A stretch of DNA of 64,000 bases from an uncultured Acetatifactor sp. (GCA_910586215.1 CAJUGH010000017.1:1-64000), one strand, 5' to 3'; positions 25,889-34,018 are shown, counted from the stretch's first letter. Notes: generated by a model not told the origin, from the letters alone. A program made the numbers and translations.

Positions 25889-27442
25889 ATGATGAAATAT
25901 ACAGTCGGGAAGATCAGTCTGATGGCCGCATTGCAGCTTTTTTCTGCGGCGGCCCTCAGCGGGTTTGTGTACTGGGAAGCGCTGCTCATTGGTAGCCTGG
26001 AGGAGCAGGGGATGGATGGGGGAATCCTCCTGGTGACAGGGGGACTTCTGCTGGGGTACATGGCGCTGGAACTGGTGGAAAATTATGTCCGGGAGGAGGC
26101 CTATGCAAGCCTTTCGGCACGGGCCAAGGCCAGCCTGGCCAGGACATTCCTGCACCAGGGCGGCTCTTCTTACGCCAGCCGGGGACGGGAGGAGAAGGTG
26201 GCTTTCTTCACGGAGAAGCTGGAGGCCGTGCTCTCCGGATATTTTCTGCTGGGGCCTTATCTTCTGAAGCAGATGGTCTTGATGGTCATATCCTGCGCCA
26301 CCTTGTTCTATATCAGCTGGCAGTGCGGCCTGGCGGTAACGGGCGCAGTGCTATGCTTCGGCGTGGCCAATCGCCTTGTATCCAGGGACCTGCCCCGCAG
26401 GCAGGATATTCTCCAGGAGAGCCGCACAGCCCTGGTGGACCAGGTGATGGAACTGCACAGAGGGTACGGGGAGATCCATATCAACCAGATGGAAGCCTTG
26501 GCAGAGAAGGAATTTGACGGGATCAACCGCCGGGAGGAGCGGGCGGCCCTGGACTACCAGGCAGGCCTGCTTTCGGTGGAACTTATGGGAATCGGCCAGA
26601 ACATGGCAGTGTACATCTTGATCCTGGTGGTAGGCGGCTGGCTGGCCATGGGTGGCATGGTGGGTCTGGGCGTGCTCCTGTCTGCCGCGGAGCTGTCGGT
26701 GCAGGCCCTGGGCGCCTGGTCCATGCTGACCCGGCTGTGGGGCCGTGTGAAGGGAACACAGGGGCTTAGGAAGGAACTGGAGGACTATCTGCGCCAGCCG
26801 GAACAGCCCCTTAGGCAGACCCTCCCGGGAGAGGGGGACATCCTCCTGGAGGCCAGACAGCTTCGGTTCCGATTTGAAGAGGATACGCCCCTGCTGGAAG
26901 GGGTGGACTTTTCCATCCGGCCAGGAGAAAAATATCTGATCATGGGAGACAGCGGCCAGGGGAAGAGCACTTTTCTGGAACTTCTCACCGGACACAGGAT
27001 GCCCCGGGAAGGGGTGTTAAACTGTTATACCCGGGAGATTGCCTATCTGCCCCAGGAGCCCTTCCTGTTCGCAGGCTCCCTAAGGGAGAACCTTACCCTG
27101 GGGGTTGTGATGGAGGAACAGGCCCTTACGGACATGATTCGGAGCCTGGAACTAGATCTGTCTCTGGACATGCCTGTGGAGGATGGGGGCGGGAACCTGT
27201 CCGGGGGACAGAAGGCCCGGATCGCCCTGGCCAGGGCACTGCTGGCAGAGCCTGAGCTGCTCTTTGCCGATGAACTGACTGCCAACCTGGACCAGCATCT
27301 GGGAGAACAGGTGGAGAGACTTCTGCTGACCAGGTATCCCCAGATGGCGTTGTGCTGTGTGGCACACCGGACCTATGCGCCGGAGGGATATACTGCGGTA
27401 CTGCGCCTGGCACAGGGTGGGATGAGGGAGGTGACACCATGA
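25889..27442 (+). CDS. ABC exporter half-transporter, first subunit
   Basis: A 517-residue fused permease-ATPase. Hydrophobic segments fill residues about 1-290; the ATPase domain has Walker A GDSGQGKST, signature LSGGQKARIALARAL, Walker B LLFADELT and H-loop AHRTY. No C39 peptidase domain is present. Its end overlaps the next gene by ATGA, so the two probably form a heterodimer. It follows a two-component system and a terminator. The cargo cannot be read; drug, lipid or peptide export are all possible. Confidence 0.9.
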   Translation: MMKYTVGKISLMAALQLFSAAALSGFVYWEALLIGSLEEQGMDGGILLVTGGLLLGYMALELVENYVREEAYASLSARAKASLARTFLHQGGSSYASRGREEKVAFFTEKLEAVLSGYFLLGPYLLKQMVLMVISCATLFYISWQCGLAVTGAVLCFGVANRLVSRDLPRRQDILQESRTALVDQVMELHRGYGEIHINQMEALAEKEFDGINRREERAALDYQAGLLSVELMGIGQNMAVYILILVVGGWLAMGGMVGLGVLLSAAELSVQALGAWSMLTRLWGRVKGTQGLRKELEDYLRQPEQPLRQTLPGEGDILLEARQLRFRFEEDTPLLEGVDFSIRPGEKYLIMGDSGQGKSTFLELLTGHRMPREGVLNCYTREIAYLPQEPFLFAGSLRENLTLGVVMEEQALTDMIRSLELDLSLDMPVEDGGGNLSGGQKARIALARALLAEPELLFADELTANLDQHLGEQVERLLLTRYPQMALCCVAHRTYAPEGYTAVLRLAQGGMREVTP

Positions 27443-29079
27443 GGAAACTGCGTATACCCATGATACTGGCGGCTCTTCTGGGCAGCCTGCAGGGGGTGCT
27501 GGCCCTGGGGATTGCCTGGCTGTTGAAGGCGGTGGCCGACCTTGTGACCGGAGAGCCGGGCCATATGGACTATTCGGTCTTCTGCCTGGCGGCTGGTGTG
27601 TATTATCTCCTGTATCTGGCGGTCTACTGGGGAAGCAGGCGGCTGGACCAGCGGGTCATGGAGAAGATCCGCACCCTGTGGAAGCATGACCTTTTTGCAG
27701 GGCTTCTGTGGCAGTCTGAAGGGGAACATGCGAAGCACCGTGTGGGGGATGTCCTCTCCATGTTCCAGCAGCAGATGGCTACCTTGATGGAAGCCCACTA
27801 TGGATCCCTGTTTGCCCTGGTGAAGAACGGGGTGGTCATGGCAGTGACCCTGGGCGCTATCCTGGTCCTGCAGTGGCAGGCAGCCTTTCTCTGTGCCGCC
27901 CTGTTCGGGGTCTATCTGCTCCTTACCAGGGGGATGAACAGGAAGCTGGCTGCGCTCCAGGAGGCCAGCATCGCGGCAGATGCAGAAGAGAGAAGCAGAC
28001 TTGTGACCCTGGTGGACGGATACGGGACGGCCAGGGACTATGGCCGGGAAGCCTATTTCCAGGGGCGGTACGGGGACAGTGTGGAGAGAAGCGCCCGGGC
28101 TTCCTTCCGTCTCAATTTCTGTTATGACCTGCTGGGACTGCTGGGCGCACAACTGGCCCCTGTCACCACCTTCCTGCTCCTGGCAGGAGGAGGCCTTCTG
28201 CTGGAGAAAGGTGCAGGGCTGACAGTGGGAAGCGTCCTGGCCCTGACCCAGCTTGCCTCTTCCATCCTAGGCCCCCTGGGCAGTATGGGAGCCATCTTGG
28301 CCAGGGTACGGAGTGTTAAGGACTTGAAGGCAGCTTTTGCCGCTTACAGGGATACCGGGGCGGAAGGGAAGCCTGGCTGGACGGCCAGGGCGAAGCTGCC
28401 CGAACTGAAGGCCATTACCCTGGAACATGTCACCTTTGGATATGGGGAGGAGCCGGTGCTGAAAGATGTATCCCTGGCTCTCCAGGCCGGGAAGAAGTAT
28501 GCCTTCATCGGGGAGAGCGGCAGCGGAAAATCCACGCTCTTAAAGCTTCTTCTGGGCCAGCTTGGCCCAGACAGCGGCAGCCTGTACTGGAATGAGATCC
28601 CCTATGAGGAGATAGGCCGGGGAGATCTGCTCCAGGGCATGTGCTATGTGGCCCAGGAGCCGGTTATCTTCCGCAAGGACATCCTGGCGAATATCACCCT
28701 GGGAGAGGACGGCAGCCAGGATGGGGACAGGCTTGCAGCAGCCATGGCCCGGAGCCGGACAGATACCTTGAGGGCGGGACTGCTGGTACGGGAATTGCTT
28801 CCTCTTCCGGCCCAGGAACTGTCGGGCGGGGAGAAAAAGCGGGTGGCTTACGCCAGGGCGCTTTACAGGGACAGCCAGGTGCTGATCCTGGATGAATTCA
28901 CTTCGGCCCTCCACCAGGAGCTGGCCAGGGAACTGGAGGCAGAGTTATTGTCATCACAAGGCCCCATGGTTATCCATGTGACACATTCCCTGGATCGGGA
29001 GATGGGGGCATGTTATGACCAGGTGTATCGCCTGGAGGATGGGGTGCTGGTTCTGGTGGATGCCCCTAACGAGTGGTAA
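27439..29079 (+). CDS. ABC exporter half-transporter, second subunit
   Basis: A 546-residue permease-ATPase. Membrane segments occupy residues about 1-300; the ATPase part has Walker A GESGSGKST, signature LSGGEKKRVAYARAL, Walker B LILDEFTSALH and H-loop HVTHS. I chose ATG 27439, which overlaps the stop of the partner gene (ATGA) and follows GGGAGG; the frame is open 29 codons further upstream inside that gene. The two subunits share only family-level similarity. Confidence 0.9.
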   Translation: MRKLRIPMILAALLGSLQGVLALGIAWLLKAVADLVTGEPGHMDYSVFCLAAGVYYLLYLAVYWGSRRLDQRVMEKIRTLWKHDLFAGLLWQSEGEHAKHRVGDVLSMFQQQMATLMEAHYGSLFALVKNGVVMAVTLGAILVLQWQAAFLCAALFGVYLLLTRGMNRKLAALQEASIAADAEERSRLVTLVDGYGTARDYGREAYFQGRYGDSVERSARASFRLNFCYDLLGLLGAQLAPVTTFLLLAGGGLLLEKGAGLTVGSVLALTQLASSILGPLGSMGAILARVRSVKDLKAAFAAYRDTGAEGKPGWTARAKLPELKAITLEHVTFGYGEEPVLKDVSLALQAGKKYAFIGESGSGKSTLLKLLLGQLGPDSGSLYWNEIPYEEIGRGDLLQGMCYVAQEPVIFRKDILANITLGEDGSQDGDRLAAAMARSRTDTLRAGLLVRELLPLPAQELSGGEKKRVAYARALYRDSQVLILDEFTSALHQELARELEAELLSSQGPMVIHVTHSLDREMGACYDQVYRLEDGVLVLVDAPNEW

Positions 29080-29147
29080 ATTCGAATGAAACCGTTTGTG
29101 GAAGAGGGTGTTTTATGACCGGGATTGTTATGGGCTGATTTCTATGT

Positions 29148-29177
29148 GGCCGGGAATCTGATGGCGGGTTCCCGGCC
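29148..29177 (+). terminator. Hairpin after the ABC exporter pair
   Basis: GGCCGGGAA pairs perfectly with TTCCCGGCC around a 12-base loop, 68 bases after the stop codon. No T tract follows. A miniature element begins ten bases later. Confidence 0.5.
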
Positions 29178-29187
29178 ATTCGTCCGT

Positions 29188-29305
29188 GTTACTGTGAGGC
29201 GTTTTCACGCGTATTTTGCGTGACAAACCCGAGACAGTCCGCGCCAAAATGCCTGTATTTGGCATTTTGTGTGCATTTGTTGCTGCAAACGGAGTGAACA
29301 GTAAC
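29188..29305 (-). mobile_element. Miniature inverted-repeat element, copy 4 (internally deleted)
   Basis: The 118-bp copy is inverted relative to copies 1-3 and 5. It begins GTTACTG and ends GTGAACAGTAAC, but about 17 bases near the first end (the TTCACAGGTGCCACCGC part) are missing, so that terminal repeat is truncated. No clear 8-bp flanking duplication is visible (TCGTCCGT versus CAGGTGAC). Confidence 0.8.
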
Positions 29306-29315
29306 CAGGTGACGG

Positions 29316-29376
29316 ATTCTTATTTTGTTTAGGAATTCTTATATTTGCTTCGAATGGATTCTTGTGGTATTCTATA
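29316..29376 (+). promoter_or_regulatory. Iterated ATTCTTAT-type repeats ahead of the HTH-TPR regulator
   Basis: ATTCTTAT (29316), ATTCTTAT (29335), ATTCTTGT (29358) and ATTCTATA (29369) recur, most preceded by GG. They cover the predicted promoter at 29345-29373. An inverted pair TTCTAT/ATAGAA (29370-29375, 29389-29394) overlaps the end. They could be operator sites for the adjacent regulator; this is inference. Confidence 0.45.
29345..29373 (+). promoter_or_regulatory. Candidate promoter of the HTH-TPR regulator
   Basis: TTGCTT, a 17-base spacer and TATTCT. It would give a leader of about 140 bases that includes a solo element end. Confidence 0.4.
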
Positions 29377-29425
29377 GGTGATGTTCTGATAGAAATCATT
29401 CCGATAGTGCGCAAGGAATAGGCAC

Positions 29426-29479
29426 GCCTGTATATGGCATTTTGTGTGCATAATTGCTGTGAACAAAGCAAACGGTAAC
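29426..29479 (-). repeat. Solo end of the dispersed miniature element
   Basis: GCCTGTATATGGCATTTTGTG through AAACGGTAAC matches the inverted left part of the element, with a few substitutions (GAACAAAGCAAAC for GAACGGAGTGAAC). It lies between the promoter and the start codon of the HTH-TPR regulator, so it is probably transcribed as part of its leader. Confidence 0.7.
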
Positions 29480-29517
29480 GAAAGACCGACGGGAAAAACA
29501 AGGGGGAAAGAACAGGT

Positions 29518-31500
29518 ATGGAACAAAGGGAGAGGGTATATTTCCACAGATTCCTGGCAGGGATGCGGAGCGGGAAAAAAGTATCCCTGGAACAGGTTTG
29601 CAGTGGGATCTGCTCTGCCAGTATGCTGGCCAGGATCGAGGCAGGGGAGCGCCTGCCGGAGAAACTGGTGCGGGATAGGCTGCTGGAGCGGCTGGGGATC
29701 GCCAATGGAGGGTTCGAGGATTACCTGCCGGTAGAGGAATATGAAAGGTGGCAGGACAGACAGGAACTGCTGCAGGCCATAGCAGACAGGGATGTAGAGA
29801 AGGCAACAGGATTGATTGGGCGCTATGAACAGGAAGGTTCCAGGACAGACATGCAGGCAGACAAGAGAGAGGATGCCCGGGGACTGGCCATAGAGAGACA
29901 GTTCTATCTGGCCATGAAGGCAGATTTGATGCAGTACCAGGGCGCTTCCCAGGAAGAACTTTGTGCCATATACAGGGAAGCCCTGGAACTCACCATGCCT
30001 CCTGGGGTCGCCGGGAAGAGACAGCTCTTCCTGTCAGCCAAGGAGTGGAACCTGCTGGTGGAATATGTCCACAATGGTGGAAATGTGGAATCCCTGCAAA
30101 GGAATGGAATTGAAGCGGACAAAGGGGCAGGGCTGTCCAAGGAAGCTGCCTGTCCGGGCCATGACTATAAGATCCAGGTCTATGGCCGGTTCCTTACGGC
30201 CATAGAAGATTCTGACATGGAACCGGCGGCCTTTGCCGGGATCTATCCCAAAGTGGTATGTTACCTCTTACGGGAACAGATGCAGGAACCGGAGGGACTG
30301 TGGGACTGTGCAGGGATGCTGGACATCTGTGCCAGGGCCGTGGATAAGCTGCGCTCCGCAGAGCGCCTGTACTATCTGTGCGAACTGTTGGAGGAGATGG
30401 AACAGATCCTGATCGTATACCTGGGAGGCCGGGAGCAGGAATGGATCCCTTTCCAGAAAGACGGCCTGGATTCCCTGCTTGTACAGGTACGGCAGTGGAG
30501 ATGGGTTTTAACTGAAGTTTATAGGGAATATGGGATGCCAGAACAGATGCAAAACTGCTGCTACCTGTACTGGCAGTTTCAGAATTACTGTATAGGCGAT
30601 GTGGTACGCAGACGCCGGAGGATGCTGGGCCTGTCCGTGAAGGAACTGTGTGAAGGAATCTGTAGCGAGAAGACACTGCGGAGACTGGAAAACAACAGGA
30701 TGAAGACCCAGATGCCCATTGTGATGGATCTGTTTGAGAGGCTGGGGCTGCCAACTGAGTACCAGAGAAAAGAAATCGTCATGGAGAACTATGAAGATTA
30801 TGCAATGTATAATACAATGATAAAGGCATTGAATAACAATGATACGAATGAGGTGGATCAATTACTGGAAAAGTTAAAATCCTTCTTGGATACCAATCTT
30901 CTGATTAACAGACAGGAAATACAGCAAATAAGGATCTTAAACGAATTTCGAAAGCAGAATGTGACATCGGAAGAAGCTGTGTCTGGCATAAGGAAAACAA
31001 TGGAACTCACATTACCTTGGCAGGCAGTGCAATATGCAGTGGAAGGATATATGACTTGCGGGGAACTGGGATGTCTGTACAATATTGCTATGAAAACAAT
31101 AGGAGAGGAAAAAGAAGAATATATAGAACTATTAACAGGAATCTGTGAAAAGTATGTGTTTGATAAGGATATTAAAAATCATATTGATATGTATGAACTC
31201 ATTATGGACGGTGTGGCAAGTTATCTAGGGGATATGGGACAGTATGAAGAATCCAATAAAATCAGTATCTCTATTATAAGAGAAAACCTGTCATTAGGAA
31301 GAATGGGTATGCTCCATATGAGCCTATATAATATACTATGGAATAAGACCGAATGCAAAAAGAGCATAAAAAACATTCCTGTAGAACCAGACTTTTCCTC
31401 AAAAGTGGAACTACAGAAATGTATGCTGCTTGCGGGATTGTGCAAGGATTTCTTTTACGAAAAAACATACAAAGAAAAATTGAATAAATTATCATACTGA
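29518..31500 (+). CDS. Tandem HTH-TPR transcription regulator (RRNPP/Rgg-like)
   Basis: A 660-residue protein with two similar modules. The first XRE-type helix-turn-helix is at residues about 8-60 (SLEQVCSGICSASMLARIEAG); the second at about 355-415 (SVKELCEGICSEKTLRRLENN). Both share the GICS...RIE/RLE pattern of Rgg/PlcR-type peptide-responsive regulators, and each is followed by a helical, TPR-like region. Base composition changes sharply near 30780: the first two thirds are GC-rich like the host, the rest AT-rich. No membrane segment. A 59-codon secreted-peptide frame faces its 3' end. Peptide sensing is inference from architecture. Confidence 0.8.
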   Translation: MEQRERVYFHRFLAGMRSGKKVSLEQVCSGICSASMLARIEAGERLPEKLVRDRLLERLGIANGGFEDYLPVEEYERWQDRQELLQAIADRDVEKATGLIGRYEQEGSRTDMQADKREDARGLAIERQFYLAMKADLMQYQGASQEELCAIYREALELTMPPGVAGKRQLFLSAKEWNLLVEYVHNGGNVESLQRNGIEADKGAGLSKEAACPGHDYKIQVYGRFLTAIEDSDMEPAAFAGIYPKVVCYLLREQMQEPEGLWDCAGMLDICARAVDKLRSAERLYYLCELLEEMEQILIVYLGGREQEWIPFQKDGLDSLLVQVRQWRWVLTEVYREYGMPEQMQNCCYLYWQFQNYCIGDVVRRRRRMLGLSVKELCEGICSEKTLRRLENNRMKTQMPIVMDLFERLGLPTEYQRKEIVMENYEDYAMYNTMIKALNNNDTNEVDQLLEKLKSFLDTNLLINRQEIQQIRILNEFRKQNVTSEEAVSGIRKTMELTLPWQAVQYAVEGYMTCGELGCLYNIAMKTIGEEKEEYIELLTGICEKYVFDKDIKNHIDMYELIMDGVASYLGDMGQYEESNKISISIIRENLSLGRMGMLHMSLYNILWNKTECKKSIKNIPVEPDFSSKVELQKCMLLAGLCKDFFYEKTYKEKLNKLSY

Positions 31501-31501
31501 A

Positions 31502-31681
31502 TCAATCTTTTTTTACATCAGATCTAGGCAGATCATTCATAGGACTACAACCGGGATCTGGATCCTGTTCCGATTCAATACCTGGTTCCTCCGGGAGCGG
31601 GGATGGCAGGATGGGTGGTATAAGGCCGATGAAGAGCAGGGAAAATGCGGTGATTAGGGTTCTCTTAAAATAGTGTTTCAT
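31502..31681 (-). CDS. 59-residue secreted peptide, candidate signal precursor
   Basis: The minus-strand frame starts at ATG 31681 after a perfect AGGAGG. It reads MKHYFKRTLITAFSLLFIGL, a basic start and hydrophobic core, then a Pro-rich turn (IPPILPSPLPEEPG) and an acidic tail with one Cys (DPDPGCSPMNDLPRSDVKKD). It therefore looks exported. It ends one base from the stop of the tandem HTH-TPR regulator (tail to tail). Its ATG overlaps the stop of the upstream small frame (ATGA). Small secreted peptides beside such regulators are often pheromone precursors. No family match is claimed. Confidence 0.6.
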   Translation of the reverse strand: MKHYFKRTLITAFSLLFIGLIPPILPSPLPEEPGIESEQDPDPGCSPMNDLPRSDVKKD

Positions 31682-31863
31682 GGTATTTCCTCCTGTAGAA
31701 TTGTATGATATTTTGAATAATTGTAAGCGATAAGGGTAATGGCGGCAAGGGTCAGAGTTGTCAAAAAGAAGGTGAGAATTTTGACAATTTTGGCTCTTGT
31801 AAAGATAATAATAATAAAGTAAAATATAAATACAGCACAGAAGAGAATGTTATACTCTTGCAA
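31678..31863 (-). CDS. Small two-helix membrane protein (tentative)
   Basis: A 61-residue frame starting at TTG and ending in a TGA that overlaps the ATG of the 59-residue peptide. It has two hydrophobic stretches (ILFCAVFIFYFIIIIF and ILTFFLTTLTLAAITLIAY) separated by TRAKIVK. The coupling argues for a real gene. Against it are the TTG start, a weak ribosome binding site, low-complexity AT-rich DNA and an opposing promoter at 31781-31809 inside it. Confidence 0.35.
   Translation of the reverse strand: MQEYNILFCAVFIFYFIIIIFTRAKIVKILTFFLTTLTLAAITLIAYNYSKYHTILQEEIP
31781..31809 (+). promoter_or_regulatory. Promoter of the Cys-rich secreted protein gene
   Basis: TTGACA, a 17-base spacer and GATAAT. 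A second set, TTGTAA-17-TAAAAT (31797-31825), overlaps it. A perfect palindrome CTCTTGCAAGAG lies at 31855-31866 in the leader and could be an operator. Confidence 0.75.
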
Positions 31864-31921
31864 GAGAATACAAATAGACCTAAAGAACGTATTTTATCGT
31901 AAACGTAGAAAGGAGAGACAA

Positions 31922-32302
31922 ATGAAAAAAAGGACAAAACTGCTGGTAGTATTATCTATGGTAACAATGATGATGCAGGTGCCAATTTCTGCATATGCAT
32001 GTGAATGCAATGCATCACAGGGAGATGTGAGTCCACTATTCATGGGTGTAGTATATATCTGCGACAGGCATTTGCCAGGGGAATATGTGGAATCTGTAAC
32101 ACATACCTATGGTTTTCTGGGAAAATATAGTTGTGTCAAAGAATGTTATAATCGAACTTCAACAGCAAGATGCTGGTACTGTGGTGCGATAAGTGCTAAA
32201 GAAAGTGGATATTCTCACCCTTGCTACATGATTCATAGAAGCTGTGACAAAGGTACAGAATACGTATGTCTGGCTGACGGCTCATTGCCTGTGGATCCTT
32301 GA
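31922..32302 (+). CDS. Cys-rich secreted protein of unknown function
   Basis: A 126-residue protein with a clear signal peptide (MKKRTKLLVVLSMVTMMMQV, cleavage probably after AYA near residue 26). The mature part has ten cysteines, including CEC at its start, a CWYC pair, and others in YICDRH, SCVKEC, PCY, SCDK and VCLAD, so disulfides or metal binding are likely. AAAGGAGAG precedes the ATG. It is AT-rich and sits between the tandem regulator/peptide pair and an orphan solute-binding lipoprotein. I do not recognise the family. Confidence 0.8.
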   Translation: MKKRTKLLVVLSMVTMMMQVPISAYACECNASQGDVSPLFMGVVYICDRHLPGEYVESVTHTYGFLGKYSCVKECYNRTSTARCWYCGAISAKESGYSHPCYMIHRSCDKGTEYVCLADGSLPVDP

Positions 32303-32366
32303 TTCTTATGATCAATGTGACAAGTAGCTCAAAGCAGATATTTTTCGAATGCCACGAGAATTACAT

Positions 32367-32388
32367 ACCCTGCTGCTTGCAGCGGGGG
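32367..32388 (+). terminator. Hairpin after the Cys-rich protein gene
   Basis: CCCTGCTGC pairs with GCAGCGGGG across a two-base loop, with one mismatch. No T tract follows, so termination is uncertain. Confidence 0.4.
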
Positions 32389-32423
32389 GTGTTGGCTTTA
32401 TGACAATGTAATTGATGCTTGAA

Positions 32424-32488
32424 CAATATACCCTTGCCATTTACGGCGTTGCAATATAAAAGCATCACGGTTTATGGCAGGGGTATTG
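32424..32488 (+). promoter_or_regulatory. Long inverted repeat ahead of the solute-binding lipoprotein
   Basis: CAATATACCCTTGCCAT (32424-32440) pairs with ATGGCAGGGGTATTG (32474-32488): 15 pairs with a two-base bulge and one G-T pair, around a 33-base loop. It ends seven bases before the ribosome binding site, so it may control translation or be an operator. Confidence 0.5.
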
Positions 32489-32506
32489 TTTGAAGGAGGG
32501 GTTTGT

Positions 32507-33889
32507 TTGAAGAGAAATAAGTATGCATTGTTATTGTTTGTTTTTATGTTTTCGCTTTTATTTATGCCAGCATGTCAAAATACTGATTCAAAATCAAAAG
32601 GATTAGAAGATTTACAGGTTTCTGGAAACCAGGAAGGCGGCTCACAGGAAAACTCCAGTGAAATACAGGGAATAGAAGAAAAAGAGGAAATGCAGGAAGA
32701 GGAAAAAGATGTAGTCACACTGGGTGTCTGGAAATCTTTTCGTCTATTGGATGCATATATTGCTGCATTTAATGAAGAAGATTTTGGCTATAGGATTATA
32801 CCCAGAGTCTACTATGGCGATGGAGTGGGAAAATCAGAAGAAGATGCCATGCAGCGTATGTTGATGGAACTGACTTCTGGTACCGGGCCAGACCTCGTGC
32901 TCTTGGATTATGTGGATGAGCAGTCATTAGCACAACAGGGGTATTTGGAAGACTTATCCGTTTATTTGGCAGAGAGCAAGTTGTTAAGCAAAGAGGACTT
33001 CCTGGAAGGTGTTGTAAATTCTTATACATATGGTGGAAAACTAGTGGCGCTACCAAGATGGATGGCTGTTGAAACTTTATGGGGAAAATCTGGTATGGTG
33101 GAGGAGATACCAGACTGGACAGTGGAGAAAATGCTGGATCTTGTAGAGAAACAATCCAGTGTTCCTCTGACGTGTGACATGACTCGTGAAATGTTCTTGA
33201 ATTACTGTTTATTATTTGTGGATAAGAACAAACTATTGGAGATAGATGAAGGTGCAGAATCTTTTTTGGGAAGAATTTTGAAACAGGCAGTTACTTATCC
33301 GGAGCATACTTCCTACGTACAATGGGAAGAACAATGTTGGCAGGTACGTGACGGGGAGGTGTTGCTGGCAGACATGACAATTGAATATATTGAGCAGTTG
33401 CATATGATTTACTCCTTGACAGATGGGGATGAGCTTGTACCTATAGGATATCCCTCATCAGATGGGAGTCCCAAAGCCATTTTGCAGGTGGTTAATGGAT
33501 TATATGCCATTCCTGCCAATGCCGGGAATAAAGAGGGTGCCTGGACTTTTTTGGAACATTTTTATGCAGGAGATCTGGATCAACGTGCAGAGAAACAGGT
33601 ATCTCGAATGTTGGGGATTCCTACCTTGAAAAAAGAACTGGAAGAAGCCGTTCAAGAGGAGATGGGAAAGACGAATGTAGAAGGTAAACTATTTTTGTCA
33701 GAGGAACAGCTTAGAGATCATGTGAATGTTCTGGTTGGAATGGTTAGTACATTTCATGCTTCAGATATGCCGTTCTGGAATATTCTGGAGGAAGAGGCTA
33801 ATATATATTTCAAGGGTGAAAAAACCTTGGAAGAAACTCTTCAAATGATAGAAAATAGGGGAAGTATGTATTTGGAAGAAGCACAGTAA
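32507..33889 (+). CDS. Orphan extracellular solute-binding lipoprotein
   Basis: A 460-residue lipoprotein starting at TTG 32507 with GGAGG upstream (the open frame from 32474 gives a poorer N-terminus). Signal peptide KRNKYALLLFVFMFSLL ends in the lipobox FMPAC. An acidic Ser/Gln/Glu-rich linker follows, then a type 1 solute-binding fold (VTLGVWKSFRLLDAYIAAFN, TGPDLVLLDY, ANAGNKEGAWTFLEHFY). No sugar permease genes are nearby; the next genes are an ABC-2 type exporter. Its codon use is AT-rich, unlike the sugar-binding protein at 52956. Confidence 0.88.
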   Translation: MKRNKYALLLFVFMFSLLFMPACQNTDSKSKGLEDLQVSGNQEGGSQENSSEIQGIEEKEEMQEEEKDVVTLGVWKSFRLLDAYIAAFNEEDFGYRIIPRVYYGDGVGKSEEDAMQRMLMELTSGTGPDLVLLDYVDEQSLAQQGYLEDLSVYLAESKLLSKEDFLEGVVNSYTYGGKLVALPRWMAVETLWGKSGMVEEIPDWTVEKMLDLVEKQSSVPLTCDMTREMFLNYCLLFVDKNKLLEIDEGAESFLGRILKQAVTYPEHTSYVQWEEQCWQVRDGEVLLADMTIEYIEQLHMIYSLTDGDELVPIGYPSSDGSPKAILQVVNGLYAIPANAGNKEGAWTFLEHFYAGDLDQRAEKQVSRMLGIPTLKKELEEAVQEEMGKTNVEGKLFLSEEQLRDHVNVLVGMVSTFHASDMPFWNILEEEANIYFKGEKTLEETLQMIENRGSMYLEEAQ

Positions 33890-33906
33890 GCTAGGGGAAA
33901 ATATTT

Positions 33907-33933
33907 GAGGGAGACACAGGGAGTCTCCCTTTT
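33907..33933 (+). terminator. Intrinsic terminator after the lipoprotein gene
   Basis: GGGAGAC pairs perfectly with GTCTCCC around a seven-base loop, followed by TTTTG. Confidence 0.8.
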
Positions 33934-33962
33934 GTCATATCATTTATAAAAATAAAAAAGCA

Positions 33963-33991
33963 TTGCCATACCATGTTGAATTTGCTACAAT
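33963..33991 (+). promoter_or_regulatory. Promoter of the ABC-2 transporter genes
   Basis: TTGCCA, a 17-base spacer and TACAAT, 28 bases before the first gene of the cluster. Confidence 0.75.
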
Positions 33992-34018
33992 AAAATTAGA
34001 ACTTGTGCAGGATGGGAC

